A stretch of DNA of 64,000 bases from Amborella trichopoda (Eukaryota; Streptophyta; Magnoliopsida; Amborellales; Amborellaceae). Location: positions 6,371,365 through 6,435,364 of the forward strand of contig NW_006494931.1 of the NCBI RefSeq assembly GCF_000471905.2, read 5' to 3'. This document shows, piece by piece, positions 33,461 through 44,822 of the stretch. The notes under the pieces are model-generated. The model had not been told where the DNA came from, ran no database searches, and worked only from the letters and a program-made list of their open reading frames with translations. Both the position numbers and the translations under genes were made by a program. Numbering within the stretch: position 1 is the stretch's first letter; every line of letters starts with the position of its first letter.

Positions 33461-33835
33461 GGTGAGGTTTGTATAAGGTGTCAACTTTATACTATTGAAG
33501 TAAGGCGCACATCAAAATTATGTTAAAAATGTAGTTTTAGTGACGCAAAATCCTTGAGATGAAATGAAATCTATTGTTGCCTCCAATTATGAAATTTAAA
33601 GTCCCAAAAATTGTAACGATCAAACAAATCTATAAATACTTGAAAATCTTGACAATAGGCGATCTATATAATGTGTTAGAAAATGAACTATTTTTAAGAT
33701 TAGAAATCCCTTTTTTTCATGTATATGAATCTCGAGGTTGAGATGATCAATTTAAGAGTTTTCCAATATAACAACCGTTTCTAGTGGGTTTTTTTGATGC
33801 ATCTTACTTGTACAATATAAAGTTGACACTTTGAA
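33461..33835 (+). mobile_element. MULE-type MITE, family N, copy 3
   Basis: The left end is gggtgaggtttgtataaggtgtcaac and the right end carries the inverse of gtgtcaactttata near 33815-33828. The interior is a diverged version of the same family (gatcaaacaaatctataaat, gagatgatcaatttaagagt). Possible target duplication: tataaataa before the left end and tataaatat after the right end. Adjacent to copy 1, so the family has inserted twice at almost the same spot. Confidence 0.6.
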
Positions 33836-34149
33836 TATGTACTTATATATAAATATTGGGTTGGGTTAGGTTGACTTAAACCCAACCCGACCCAACCCAA
33901 TGAGGTCCAAGATGCCCAGATCAGGTCCAGGTTATTTGGACTTGGATCTCTAACCCATTGGGTCTAGATCCAGGCCATAGTTGGGTCAATCCATCGGGTC
34001 AGGTGACTGCACCCAATTAATAACCTCATGTATGCGTGAAGGTTCGCCCTAAATCGAGATAATACTTACACACGGTGCCGCCATCATGGGATTTGTGTGA
34101 CCCCTGTTCCTGATTGTCTCTATGAAAGGATCATTCAATCACAATGATA

Positions 34150-34480
34150 CATTCACTATAACTTCATTTATTATTTTCATAAAAAAGATTGCCCTCACGT
34201 TATTGGAGCAACTAGCGGAAAGGAAAAAAATATTTGTATTCAAATAAGACCAATATACCCTTGCGATTTTTGGGGTATTTGATCTTTTTATTAGAAATTT
34301 TTTTTTTTATTAATTTCAAATGTGCCCCTATGAGAGGTATGAACATCTTAAATTTCACTTTCAAATGATTTATAAAATAATAATAAAAACAAAACACCAC
34401 AAGAGAGGATGAGACACTCAAAAATTGACTTTTGTTATTATTAGTTAAGTGATCCCAACCGTCCAATCTTTATCATTCTT
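34150..34480. repeat. fold-back repeat related to 43747-44246
   Basis: The core has two inverted stretches around ccaatataccc and ggggtatttg, as in the centre of the fold-back element at 43747-44246 (caaaatacccc / ggggtatttt), and the following tgcccctatgagaggtatga also corresponds. It is a diverged or partial copy. Confidence 0.45.
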
Positions 34481-35264
34481 TAAATAATAACATTTATCCC
34501 AACCATACATTCAAATCAAAACAGTTGCAAATATTGCGAAGTAACAATGCAACAAAGTTTGGTTCCATGAAATGATTCATCCCCACCGTCAATTAGATTG
34601 GATGAATCTAAGATGTTCATGTGTACTACGACTTGTTTGTGAGCTTATACATTTCATTAAATAGTATTTAATAACTTTCATCAAAGAAAGAGCTAAAAAA
34701 TTTCATTAGTAACTAATGAAAATTGCAGATTACATAATTATGCATTGATATAGGAGAACCTCTTAAAAAACGGTTGGAGCAAAATTCTATTGGCGATTGA
34801 ACGTTCAAGGAAAAATTTATTGGTCGATGGACATCATGACCAAGAATATAAAAAGACTAATAATTTTTTTGAACCTTGAACATGAAGATCTTAAATTTAT
34901 TTTAGGATCGTTTTTATTGTTCATGTTTATTCTTATGAGAATGTTGGGTCCGCATTATTTATGATATACAAAGTCGATATATAGTGGGATTGCATCTAGA
35001 GTGCTAACATGTATTTCAAATCGTAAATCTATCTCTAAGATGAATTTCGAAAAGGGGCAACATTTGAGTAGGACCTCGTTAAACTTGGTAAATTTTCGCT
35101 AGCATCGCTTATAATTAGTGGTATTTAAAAAATTTAGAAGCAAGGTCACTTGTTTGAAAATGAGGTTTTGAACCTAACGATTTATTTATTAAGAATTGTT
35201 TAGAAGAAAACACGAAAAAGGAAGTAAACCAATATTTCTTTTAAAACTTTTAATTTTTATTTAT
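34481..35264. other. intergenic, no feature seen
   Basis: AT-rich sequence without recognisable genes or repeats. Confidence 0.45.
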
Positions 35265-35501
35265 GGGAAAAGTATACAAAGAGACCGTCTATCTTTTCAA
35301 TACAAGGTTACAATCTCTGTGGTCCAGCATATTTCAAATGAGGAGGTGGTTGTTAGTGTATTATTAATTAGACTCAAATTTCAAAGAAAATTTTCTCGAA
35401 CTTTTTGACACTCTCCAAACCATCTAATTTGACATCTAATCACTTGTAGCAATTGTGACCTCTTTGTAATAAAGATAAATGGTATCATAATATACAATCT
35501 C
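35265..35501 (+). mobile_element. MITE, family M, copy 1, with 8-bp target duplication
   Basis: The left end is gggaaaagtatacaaagaga, followed by an aatacaaggttacaat block. The right end carries the inverse (attgtgacctctttgtaat ... tatacaatctc). The 8-bp direct repeat ttatttat flanks it (35257-35264 and 35502-35509). Length is 237 bp, non-coding. Confidence 0.8.
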
Positions 35502-35539
35502 TTATTTATTACTAACGGAACCAAGAGTTGCGTATAAAT

Positions 35540-35870
35540 TAAGGTTTTAAAAATCGGCGAACAAATTAGAATAGGCCGGTTCCAATCGGATCTGCTGTTC
35601 AAATCGGGAATCATGAGGGCAGGTTCGGTTTTGCCTAAACATCAAGAGCTTGCTGGTTCCCCTTGGGAGTTGGCTAGTTTTGGCCGATTCTCTAATCGAG
35701 CCTGCCGGTTTTGAAGAGAACTGGTCCCCCATTATTTTTAGTATTTTTGCTTTCAAATGATTTTTGTTCCCTAAATTTTAAATTTTTTATTTACCAATTC
35801 ACTAGGCTGGATTGTCGATCGAAGCCACCAATAAGCGAACTGGACAGGACGATTTGGGTCATTGATCCGT
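35540..35870. repeat. hAT-like MITE remnant
   Basis: It begins aaggttttaaaaatcggcga and ends in gaactggacaggacgattt, with gaatcgggaatc and gccggtt motifs near both sides. The end type is shared with the elements at 31965-32470 and 40572-42897. Confidence 0.45.
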
Positions 35871-35879
35871 ATTTTTACT

Positions 35880-36295
35880 CCTAGGTATAAATTAATAAAT
35901 CCATGTCCATTGCTTAATACCACAAAGAATCAGGCGAGGACTAGTTGTCTACACACCTTATGCATTGTCCAATACTCTTTGAACTCCAATGGTGACTACA
36001 AACTTCAAATGATTGCTACAGAGGGAGACACAACACATCATTTAATCCCCAATTCATCACCCATTTTGAAACATCCAAGAATATAAAAAAAAAAGGAATC
36101 CTCTTACCATCTCTTTCTCTCGACAGAGAAGTAGACAAACTAATTATACAATAAAACAACACATCTCTTTATAAAAACACTCAAAAGTATCTTTATACAC
36201 ACATTCTGTCTCTACAAAATACAATACAGAAGCCCTCTCTGTAGAATGAAAAATGATAAATAAAGCACTGTGGATTTGTGAGAATGGTGAGAAAG
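35880..36295. other. 3' flank of the b561 gene
   Basis: This stretch holds the 3' UTR of the minus-strand b561 gene and intergenic DNA. No canonical AATAAA is seen on the minus strand directly after the stop, so the poly-A site is not placed. Confidence 0.4.
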
Positions 36296-39200
36296 TTAAG
36301 GAAGGATAACACAGAGAGTGACTGCAATAGCAAATAAAAGGATGGCAATGCCTGTGAAGTTGACCAAGAGTGCTTCCCTGCCATAAACTTTGAGTCCTCC
36401 GAAAAGCTCAAGAAATGTCAATTTCTCGAGCAGCCCCATTTCAGCAGTGCAGGTGGCCATCAAGAAGAGTATGAGCCCAATAAACCAATGCAAAGGCACC
36501 AATTTAGATCTCCTACTGGTACCCACTTTAGGGAACCAGAAGAACAGGAACCCCCAAATAAACTGCAACCACACATGAAAACAATAAGCAACAACCTCTT
36601 CTTTTTCCTTCAAGAAATCAGCTGAGGAAAATGCTCTGCTTCGTTTCCAAATAGTGCCAAGGGAAAACTTCTCCTTTTCGGCGAAGTAAACACTATGGTA
36701 AATGCAATAAGTAAATGAAAATTGTCTCATGCGAGCTCCACCACATATGCTGTCGTGTTCCATCTAAAATCAATACAAACTAACAGGCCAAATGTTTTTT
36801 TAGTACTAGTTTTTAAAATTTACCTTTTTTTTTTAACTCATGATTTTTGAGTTAGATATTACATTATTGGATAGGGTGATTATCCAAAATCACCCGCATA
36901 GAGAAATCCCATATTATGTGGGATTGGGATTGATAATGATAAGTTTCATAAAAGAATTGGGATTGGGCTGAAAATTTGGGTCACCATATAGGAAATGTGG
37001 CTTTCTTCAGATAGAAGAGAGTTTTTTATAGAGAAAAACTCCCCGTTGTACTTTACGTAAATTGAGAGGTTGGTTTCTTGAAAAAAAGATATTCCCATAA
37101 AGATTTTGGGTGGTTTTCCCTTTTAGTGAGAAAAAGTCTGGGCTGTTATCAAGGTTCTCCTCCTTGACAGTAGTTTAGCTGTAGAATGTAAATGATCTCT
37201 TCTGGACATTGGTTTAGCTGTGGAATAGAGATGAGAGGGTTTACTTGACTGCTTATTTCTGTCTCAAAATCTATAATATAACTTTCATTACTATAGTTAT
37301 AGTGGATTTCAGTTTGTCATGACTGTGGATGTAGCCCTCTTGAGGTGAACCAAGTAAATCTTTGTATTTTTGCATTGTGTGTATTTCATATTTTATTTTT
37401 CGTATTATGACTTGTGCTCTCTTCTATTTTTTTCTAACTGGATAAGTACACGATCATGGTAGGATCCAATTTTTGAGATTCTTGTTTCTACATCTAAAGG
37501 GTTATTATATCCTAACATACGTGTCTTTAAATATTAAATCCAAAAATCCATCTAAAAAGTACATTTAATAGGCCCGCATTTCTACATATGCGGGCTTGGC
37601 CGTATAGAAACCAGTTCCATATGTGAAAGGGAAAATTACTAAAACCCGCATTGACTCAACTTTTTATGCATCCCCGACGAACTATTTTTTGAACTCCCAC
37701 GTTTTTCCCCAAAAATATCTTTTGGAGCAAATAACCCCCTTTTGAATCACCACTTTTATCCTCAAAACTAGCTTCACAGCAAATAACCCCCAAATTCAAA
37801 AATTCATAGGCCAAAGGATAAAATGCCCCTTCCCGTACACCTTATGTCACATTTCTTTCAAGTGTTGAATCACTAAAGACAATCCGACACATATCTCAAC
37901 CCAACCGGAACCCAAATCGAACAACACCAATCCGTTAGTCAAAACAAATGCCAAATAGCCATTGAAAACTGCCGGACCGCTCCAAAAAAGTGCTAAACCG
38001 CATTACTTAAATTGTTGGAGTGGAGAGTGCGTCCAGAAGAAACAATGCTGGACCACAGCTAATAACTGTCAGAACCCCATTAAAAATCGATGAACCGCTC
38101 TAAGAAATTGTCGAACCGTAATTAAGAACTGCCAGATCATACTAGGAGAGAGAAAGGAGCATGAACCTTACTGAAGAGAAAGGGTATGTTGCTCTTTAGT
38201 CGACGAGGGATATATGTAATTTTCCCAAAGTAGAAAGCTTTCTTTTCCAAAATACTAGTAAGGAATGGCCACAGCTGGGGTACCGAGTCGAGTAACTCGA
38301 TTGAGTTCGAGTGGGTTCAGACGAGTCATATTAACCCATTTAAAATGTAGGAAAATAAAAATAAACAGTAAAATTTTTCTAAAAATTATAAAGATAGACA
38401 AATATAAATATTCAATAGAAATCATTAAAGATCAAAAGAGATAAAAAAATAATATGTAAATTATAGGGAGTTGAAAATTTTGATCTATGTCTTGTATATG
38501 TAAAAAAATTTAGGCTGAGGAAAAAAAAAAAAGTAATAATCCTATGAAATCCTCTCACTCCCATATGTGTAGGACCTTAAAGAAACACCATTAAATTTGA
38601 CAGATTTTTAAAAAAATCAAGTCTCATACCCATTGATAACTTTGTGTTTAGAGATGTACACCATGTGATCCTTTGAAATCTTACATGGTGTGAGAGGTTT
38701 TCTTAGGATCATTCCTCAAGGAAAGAAAAAAAATATAAAAGATCCCAAATCATCCACAAAACTATCAAAATCATCTTAAAAGTTTATGTCTAAGCAATAT
38801 ACTGGCCATTTATATTTTTCTTAGATTTTTTCTTTTCTTTTTAGGAGAGCCATCGGTGAAATTGGGCAAAGAAACTATACTGAATGAAAATGATGACAAA
38901 AAGAGGAATCCTTTCTCCAGGAAACAACTTTTACTAACTGATTGGATTCCAAGTTGCAGTCATAATAACCTGTAAAAAAGAAGAGAAAGGTTGAGAGAGA
39001 AATGGGTTTTTACCTGCAATCCATAAAGGCATATGGTGCCCATGCCAAACCATGAATGCAAAGAGTACATATCATGGATTTTTGACTCCCTGTGAAACTT
39101 AAACACAGCATAGACTCCAGTAATACCAAGAACAAGAGCAACAAGATGCAGAAGCATATGAATCGATTTCTGTCCCTTCTTCGACCCTGGAACCATCTTA

Positions 39201-39598
39201 TAAGCCACGATTGCTGCCCCACAAAACAAACATTACCAAAATCCCACAAGGAAATATAAATCCATGGTTCAAAAGAAAAGAGAGAGGGACTTAAATATTC
39301 CTTACCATTGCCACTCACAAAAATGAACCCAATAAACATCAGAACAGGGTGTATCTGTCACAAAACCATACCAAAATGGAATTCAGCTTTAGTGAATCAA
39401 CTTGTTAAGAGAGACAGAGTGAGAGAGAGAGCTGACATTGAAAATGAGTTGCTTGTTGGCGGATCTGAAAGCAAGCCCTCCGCGAAAATGTATGTTCCAA
39501 ACAAGCATGAGAACGGAAGCGGCCACTCCCAGCAGAAGCGCAACCAGTGTCCACGGTCTCGCTCTCATGCCGAGCTTCGACCCATCTTTCGCAGCCAT
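36296..39598 (-). CDS. cytochrome b561 (transmembrane ascorbate ferrireductase), four coding exons
   Basis: A di-heme membrane protein of the CYB561 family, which passes electrons from ascorbate across a membrane (tonoplast or plasma membrane in plants) to monodehydroascorbate or ferric chelates. Minus-strand exons are 39598-39437, 39354-39306, 39213-39014 and 36562-36296; phases join to 225 aa, the usual family length. The start is MAAKDGSKLGMRARPWTLVA, then the first membrane helix and WNIHFRGGLAF. Four conserved histidines match the heme ligands in position and spacing: H56 (IHPVLM), H89 (SIHMLLH), H123 (YSLHSWFGM) and H162 (VPLHWFIG), spaced 33, 34 and 39 residues. Six hydrophobic segments are visible. 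The C-terminal part has ATCTAEMGLLEKLTF, also family-typical. The frame is intact and all introns are GT-AG, so the gene looks functional. Intron 3 (36563-39013) is long and contains repeats. Which plant paralogue it is cannot be decided by eye. Confidence 0.95.
36563..39013 (-). other. b561 intron 3 with repeats
   Basis: An intron of about 2.45 kb. It contains a possible solo LTR (about 36890-37490), a piece of the family-X repeat (37560-37612, gcccgcatttctacatatgc), a dispersed repeat with aatgccccttcccgtacacc shared with the LINE insert at 30.2-30.5 kb (37620-38170), and a fragment with gagtcgagtaactcgattga near 38280-38345 that resembles the ACTCGG repeats. Confidence 0.6.
36890..37490 (+). 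mobile_element. possible solo LTR
   Basis: The stretch ends in a block (gtggatgtagccctcttgag, then gaaccaagtaaatctttgta) that resembles the U5 region of many plant Copia-type LTRs. It begins near a tgtgggattgggattg motif. No coding part and no clear target duplication are seen. It is a fossil if the call is right. Confidence 0.35.
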
Positions 39599-40081
39599 GA
39601 TTTTACAGAGAGAGAGAGTAATGGTTGCAGGTTATGTGGGAGTTGGCTATTAAGAGAGAGTGAGAGTGATGGAATGGAGGGGTTTGTGCGAGTGGCTATT
39701 TTTTCATTTCCCCCTGGATATGTCTCATCACCATTTATGTGGGGTTATGTTCGTTTAGCGTCGTTCTCTGGTTGGAAATTTCCAAGAGTTGGGAGTCCCT
39801 ACGGCCATTATTATCGGGTCACATCGACTAAATTGTGGCCATGGTGGCTTCCCACTGTTCAATCCAAGCAAAATGGGGAAATAAAGTTTTCTCCAAGTTT
39901 CCTTCCTATTTCTCATATTTTCCTTCGAAACCAGAGAACTGGGGAAGCACTACTTGTGCCCTAGATAAGATCTAGGTTTATTTTTTTACCTAACCCTCCA
40001 AAAACCACTTCCAACTTAGAAAACGGGTAGGAGCTCGTCATCCATACTAAATTACCCAAAAAAAAAAAATTACTATTTAGA
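39599..40081 (-). promoter_or_regulatory. upstream region of the b561 gene
   Basis: This sequence lies 5' of the b561 start codon on the minus strand. Directly upstream there are CT-rich runs on the transcribed strand (GA runs at 39606-39622 and 39650-39672 on the plus strand), typical for plant leaders. No clear TATA box is found. It is GC-richer than its surroundings up to about 39960. Confidence 0.45.
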
Positions 40082-40545
40082 GCCGAGTACTCCTACCGAA
40101 TCCAAGCAACTTAGCCCGATTAGGGTTGAGTCTTATAACAGCAAAAACATATTAAAAAATAAAAATAAAATATAAAATCCAAATAAAAGGAAAGATGTAT
40201 TTAAAGTAAAGTTACACCACAGACATTTAAATGTGGTTAAAAAAGTGGAAAAAAATAGATTTTGAAAAATCTGTTTGTAATTGAGAGTATTTTTGAAATT
40301 TTTTTTAAAAAATAAAAATAAATATTCATGACCACAATATTTTCCAATCTTTGCCAAAATGATATAAAACATAAAAAACATACCACAAATCGATTTCTTA
40401 TTTTTTGGATTTGTTTATATATTTTTTGAGTTTTTATAATATCCTCAAGTTGGACCCCTAACTCATGACAACTTGGGCTTGGCTAGTGCCTAAGCCAGAG
40501 TAACTCAACCGAGCTAACTAGGCCAATTTTTCAAACATTGATCAC
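40082..40545 (+). repeat. interspersed repeat, copy 2 (ACTCGG family)
   Basis: This is the second copy of the repeat at 27617-28057, same orientation: gccgagtactcc start, attagggttgagtc, atgtatttaaagtaaagtta, aaatgtggtt, an A-rich middle, and an end with gagtaactcaaccgagct followed by atttttcaaaca. By eye it is clearly diverged from copy 1, so both are old. Confidence 0.7.
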
Positions 40546-40571
40546 AGACACTATTAGCCATTAGTTGTGAT

Positions 40572-42897
40572 CAGTGTTCACAAAATCAAACCAGAACAGT
40601 TAACCAGACATAGGGTTGGAAGCGGTTTGAACCGGAACTGGACTAATCGGGGTGGTTAACCGGACTAATCGGCCAAGTAAATTTTTTTAAAAAAAAATGG
40701 GTCAAAAACCCCCCCCAAAAAAATTAATTATTTTTTTTAAAAATAGAAAAAACATAGATTTATTATATACTATCATATTACATACATTTATCCTACAAAA
40801 AGAAATGAAAACAATTTTTTATATAATTTAATATTTGAATACTATGGAGATATGCAAGACAATTTATAATTTGACATAAATTCAATTGATCAAGTTACAA
40901 AATCCAACTAACAATGGCTTGTAGTAATGAGAATGGTTAATAGTATGTGATTATAAATCTATTTGATTTGAACAATTTTTTAAGCCTAAAATTTTATAAT
41001 TAGAGATGAAAATAGATTTTAAGCTTATTATAAAAATTGGTGGTGCACCTTATTTTGATGGTTTAAGGTACATAATTGAGGTCTTAAACAATCAAAGTAA
41101 AATGCACCTTCAAATGGTATCAAAATTCAAATGGTGTTGTTTCGATATTGAAAATCTTGATGACATTCTCAAAATCCATTTTTATCTCTAACTAAATAAT
41201 CATAAAATTTAGAGCTTCAAAATTATTATAGATCAGGCAGATCTATAAATACTAAAAAGTCTTGAAAAATGACAATCTAGAAAATGCATTACAAAATGTA
41301 CTATTTCTAAAAGGGAAAGGTCTATATAGACCTGAGGCTCTAAACCATCAAATTAGAGCCTACCTCAAAAAATTCACTAGAAGAGGTTATTTTGATGCTC
41401 AAATATTCTCAAATTGATCATCTCGACATCAAGATGCATAGACATGAGAAAAAAAATGGATTTCAAGTTTCGTAAATAGTGTATTTTGAAATACATTTTA
41501 GACTGTCAATTTTCAAGATTTTCAAGTTTTCATAGACCTATCGATCTACACTATTTTTGAAGCTCTAAACTTTATAAATAAAGATGAAAATATATTCTAA
41601 GGCTATCACAATGATTTTTAGTATTGAAACCACATTTCTCGACACTATTTGAAAGTAAGCTCTAATGTGATTGTTTAGAGCCTAGGCTCTATACAAACCA
41701 CACCTTTTCTAAAATACATTACTCTATGCATTATTTCTAAGACTGAAAACCTACTAATATAACATTAAAAATAGAAGAATCGATTTTTTTTGTCATATTC
41801 ATCAAATGTAATTTTATCAAAAAAATAATTTTATTACGAAAGATAGAAAAACATTTCACATATTCATCATAAAACAAAATTTTATTAAGCAAGCAATAAT
41901 TTCAGTCAGATATTGTCTGTTTTTGTTGTCAAATCCATTTTTCTATTGAATGCAATCAATAATTTCAGTCAGATATTGTCCGCAAAATCCTAACAAAGGC
42001 TGAAAAATTAGGAAACAAATTAAAAAAAATCCGGTTGGAGCTTACCTTGTTTTCTTCCAACTCAAATGAAGCTTCAATCTCAAAATCAATCTCGAAATCT
42101 CTCGATTTCAATGAAATCAGGAGTCTAAAAATCTGGATATCTCTGTGATTATTAAAAACCCCCTATTTTTATCAAAAACAAATAAAAAAAACAAGCCCTA
42201 ATCCTTAGACTTGTGGATTTTTCATGGAAATTTGAAAAACACCGAAATAACGGCCAAGAAATTGCAATTTCGAGCCCGCAATCTATGGATTTTGTTGAAA
42301 CCATGAATGTCTTAGTCTGACCATCTCTTTCATCTACAAGAGCCCTCCCTTTGGATCGAAAAAAAATCAACAACAACGTCAGGAACTGTAGATTGGTGGA
42401 TTTTCATCAAACTAATGAAGAACAACTAAATAATGCCAAAAAAAACTTGAAATTCGGTGGTTTTTTAGTTCAAATAGACTATTTTATAGAGTAACATTAA
42501 TAATTATGTTCAAAATATTCTCTTTAAAATCCTTAAAAGGCTGATAAGTTCACAAATTCAAATCAATCTTGACTCCAAAGAAAACTTGTGGGTTCTGTAA
42601 AAAATAATGGGCCCTGTATCAAATAATGGAGCTATTACATAACACCGTTATATATATACCATTATAATGTTAAAAACGGTTTTATGAACAAACCGGTCCG
42701 GTTAAGTAAAAAACTGATCGATTAGAAAGAAAATAGAGTGGTTCGGACCGGTTCCAATCGGTTTTGGCCCGGAGGTTTTTCCAGGAGGTTTGTCCTATAG
42801 TTGTACTCTAAAACCGGTGCTAACCAGAACCGGTAGGGTCCCAGTTCCGATCTAACTGGCTGGTTCCAGTTTGAACCAGCCGATTTTTCAAACACTG
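40572..42897. mobile_element. non-autonomous hAT-like element, 2.3 kb, 8-bp target duplication
   Basis: The left end is cagtgttcacaaaatcaaac and the right end, inverted, cagtgtttgaaaaatcggct. The flanks carry gttgtgat (40564-40571) and gatgtgat (42898-42905), an 8-bp duplication with one difference, the hAT size. Both subterminal regions are full of accggtt/gaaccgg motifs in opposite orientation. No transposase is encoded. The interior is AT-rich and holds nested MITEs (about 41020-41312 and 41313-41715). Confidence 0.75.
41313..41715 (+). mobile_element. MULE-type MITE, family Y, copy 1, perfect 9-bp target duplication
   Basis: A 403-bp element with ends gggaaaggtctatatagacc and, inverted, aggtgtggtttgtatagagc. 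The inverted repeat then continues through the aggctctaaa and tagagcctac blocks. It is flanked by the perfect 9-bp direct repeat tttctaaaa (41304-41312 and 41716-41724). It has inserted into an older, diverged family-N piece (41020-41312), inside the hAT-like element. Confidence 0.88.
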
Positions 42898-43051
42898 GAT
42901 GTGATCAAGTGTTTCACAATATTTGAGATATTTTATTCTATTCTTTGTGTCTAGTCTAGGACATATCTCTAACAATTTGATTCAACATCTAATGATCAAC
43001 AATTGTGACATCCTTGTATACTAAATAAATGGTTGCATTATATACATTACC

Positions 43052-43226
43052 ATTGGGGTGGCAATGGGTCCAGTCCGGCTGGACTCAGACCCAGACCTAG
43101 ACCCAAACCCAGACCCGATAGTATTTGGGTCCAAGTTTTGGACCTGAACCCGACCCGTCGGGTCCAAAAGGTTGACCCATGCCCATACTCATCGGGTCTC
43201 AGGTTTGGGGGTCCATTGCCACCCTA
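43052..43226. mobile_element. short TIR element (ggggtggcaatgggtcc type)
   Basis: The left end is tggggtggcaatgggtccag and the right end, inverted, tagggtggcaatggaccc. The interior is rich in acccagaccc and cgggtcc and carries gatagtatttgggtccaa, shared with 48680 and 48950. About 175 bp. Sequence just right of it (to 43280) also matches the interior of the 48635-49036 element, so this may be a rearranged copy. Confidence 0.65.
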
Positions 43227-43570
43227 ACTATGAGCTTCATTTTTTTTTTACCTTTTTTTACCATCATATACACATATTATTGACAACAAGGTCACAATCA
43301 CACATCAATCTGTCATTAGATTTCAAGCTATTTGATTTGTCGTTTTATAGGTAAAGATGATTAGGAGTTCTTATTGTATACAATCAGTAATACACATGAA
43401 TACACCTGAATGAATAGGATTTGAAATATTTTATCTCCAACAATATACGAGTTCGAGTTTGGCAAAACCCTTCCCTGGAATTGGGAAAAACAAATTATTT
43501 CTATCTTGTTCCCGCTAAAAGGCTAGAGAGCATTCTTTCCGGTTCTAACCTAGCAATGCAAAAGATAAAT

Positions 43571-43700
43571 TATGAGATTTTTATGAGAAAGGAAAAGGAC
43601 GTAGGCCCTCGTTTTGAAATTTATGCAAAAGAGCAATTATAAGATTTTTATGGGAGAGGAAAAGGATGTAGTCCCTCTTTCTAAAAGTTATGGTCCACCT
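43571..43700 (+). repeat. two-copy tandem duplication, 67-bp period
   Basis: The pattern tatgagatttttatgagaaa, then ggaaaaggacgtaggccctc, is repeated as tataagatttttatgggaga, then ggaaaaggatgtagtccctc. Confidence 0.75.
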
Positions 43701-43746
43701 AAACCTTCTAGCCTAAGGAAGCACACCCTCCCATTTATTTAAAGAC

Positions 43747-44246
43747 GGGCAAGCTTTTTATGTTTTTCCTATAGCATAGAAGTTCTATCATCCCCTGATC
43801 CAACCGTTCATTTTTAATGGAGGGCTAAGCTTGCTCCAATCAGAATGTCACGTCTCTACACTATTTTATTTTTAATGTTTTTTCTATAAACCATTTTGAT
43901 ACCAAATTTTGGATGTCCATTCCTTTATTAAACTCGCATTAGCAAAAAATATTTTCAATAAAATAAAATGATCAAAATACCCCCGAAAAGTTTAAGGGGT
44001 ATTTTAGTTATTATATTTTATCGAAAAATATTTTTAATATATTTTATAGATGTGCACCAATGAGAAGATGGCATGTACCAAATTTCACATTCATACAATT
44101 TCTATAAAAAAAACTAAAAAAAAAATACTTTGAGACGTTAGATCTAAGATCAAACAGTGACTGGCGCTCTTGATCAAAATTGGATGGCAGGATGATAGGG
44201 GGGGATAGAACTTCTATGCTGTAGAGGAAGCATATAAATATTTCCC
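43747..44246. mobile_element. fold-back MITE with ggg...ccc ends
   Basis: About 500 bp. The left end (gggcaagctttttatgtttt, then ctatagcatagaagttctat) and the inverse of the right end (gggaaatatttatatgcttc, then ctacagcatagaagttctat) pair over about 50 bases. The centre is a second inverted repeat around aaaataccccc and gggggtattt-like runs near 43975-44010. No convincing target duplication is seen. Non-coding. Confidence 0.75.
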
Positions 44247-44301
44247 TTAGAAAAGATGACTAATGCCCCTCCCCACCCTTTTCGGTGTTAAGTTTACTAT
44301 A

Positions 44302-44534
44302 TGGCATTGTATACAATGAGACCATTTACCGTTAGCACGTGGAGTTCACAATTATTTACCACCATTCGATGTAAAGTCTGATAGTTTGATTGTTTCACAA
44401 AGTTCGAGAATATTTCTTTTAAACTTTGAGCTTGTTAATGCAATAAATATAGCCACCCAATTTCACATCCAATGGTCAAGATTATTTGTCATCACTTTGT
44501 ATCACAGGTAAATGGTATTATTATATAATTTCCC
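44302..44534 (+). mobile_element. MITE, family M, copy 2, 8-bp target duplication
   Basis: A 233-bp element with the left block gtatacaatgagaccattta and the right block, inverted, gggaaattatataataatac. It is flanked by ttactata on both sides (44294-44301 and 44535-44542). A further family-M start (gggattgtattcaatgagac) follows at 44543 without a complete right end. Confidence 0.78.
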
Positions 44535-44822
44535 TTACTATAGGGATTGTATTCAATGAGACCCTTTACCTTTAGTACGTGGAGGTCATATTTATTTGCA
44601 ATCATCCGATATGAAATTTGATAGTTTGTGGGATCCAAATTGTCAACGAGAGGCAATTTCTTTATCTTCTCAACAGATCCCCCTCTCTCTTTTTTCTTTG
44701 CAATTTCCCTACTTCATTTTCTTTGCACAATCTCTTCTTCTACATAATTCTCTCCCTCACTCTCTCTCTCTAACAAACCAATAATAAAAGAAAAAACTTT
44801 TAATCTTCCCACAAGATTTGGT

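Larger units (their letters stand above)
32893..34012. mobile_element. non-autonomous TIR element (taggggtgtcaatggg type) with nested MITEs
   Basis: The left end reads taggggtgtcaatgggtcgg. The right end is rich in the inverse motifs (acccattgggtc, catcgggtc, tgcaccc). The same end type occurs at 43052-43226 and 48635-49036. The middle is occupied by two MITEs of another family (33061-33445 and about 33461-33835). The end sequences are known from hAT-like MITEs of many plants; no clean target duplication was found here. Confidence 0.55.

Noticed and set aside
39308-39964. Plus-strand open frame of 218 aa
   Set aside because: It overlaps exons 1 and 2 of the b561 gene in antisense and has no domain of its own.
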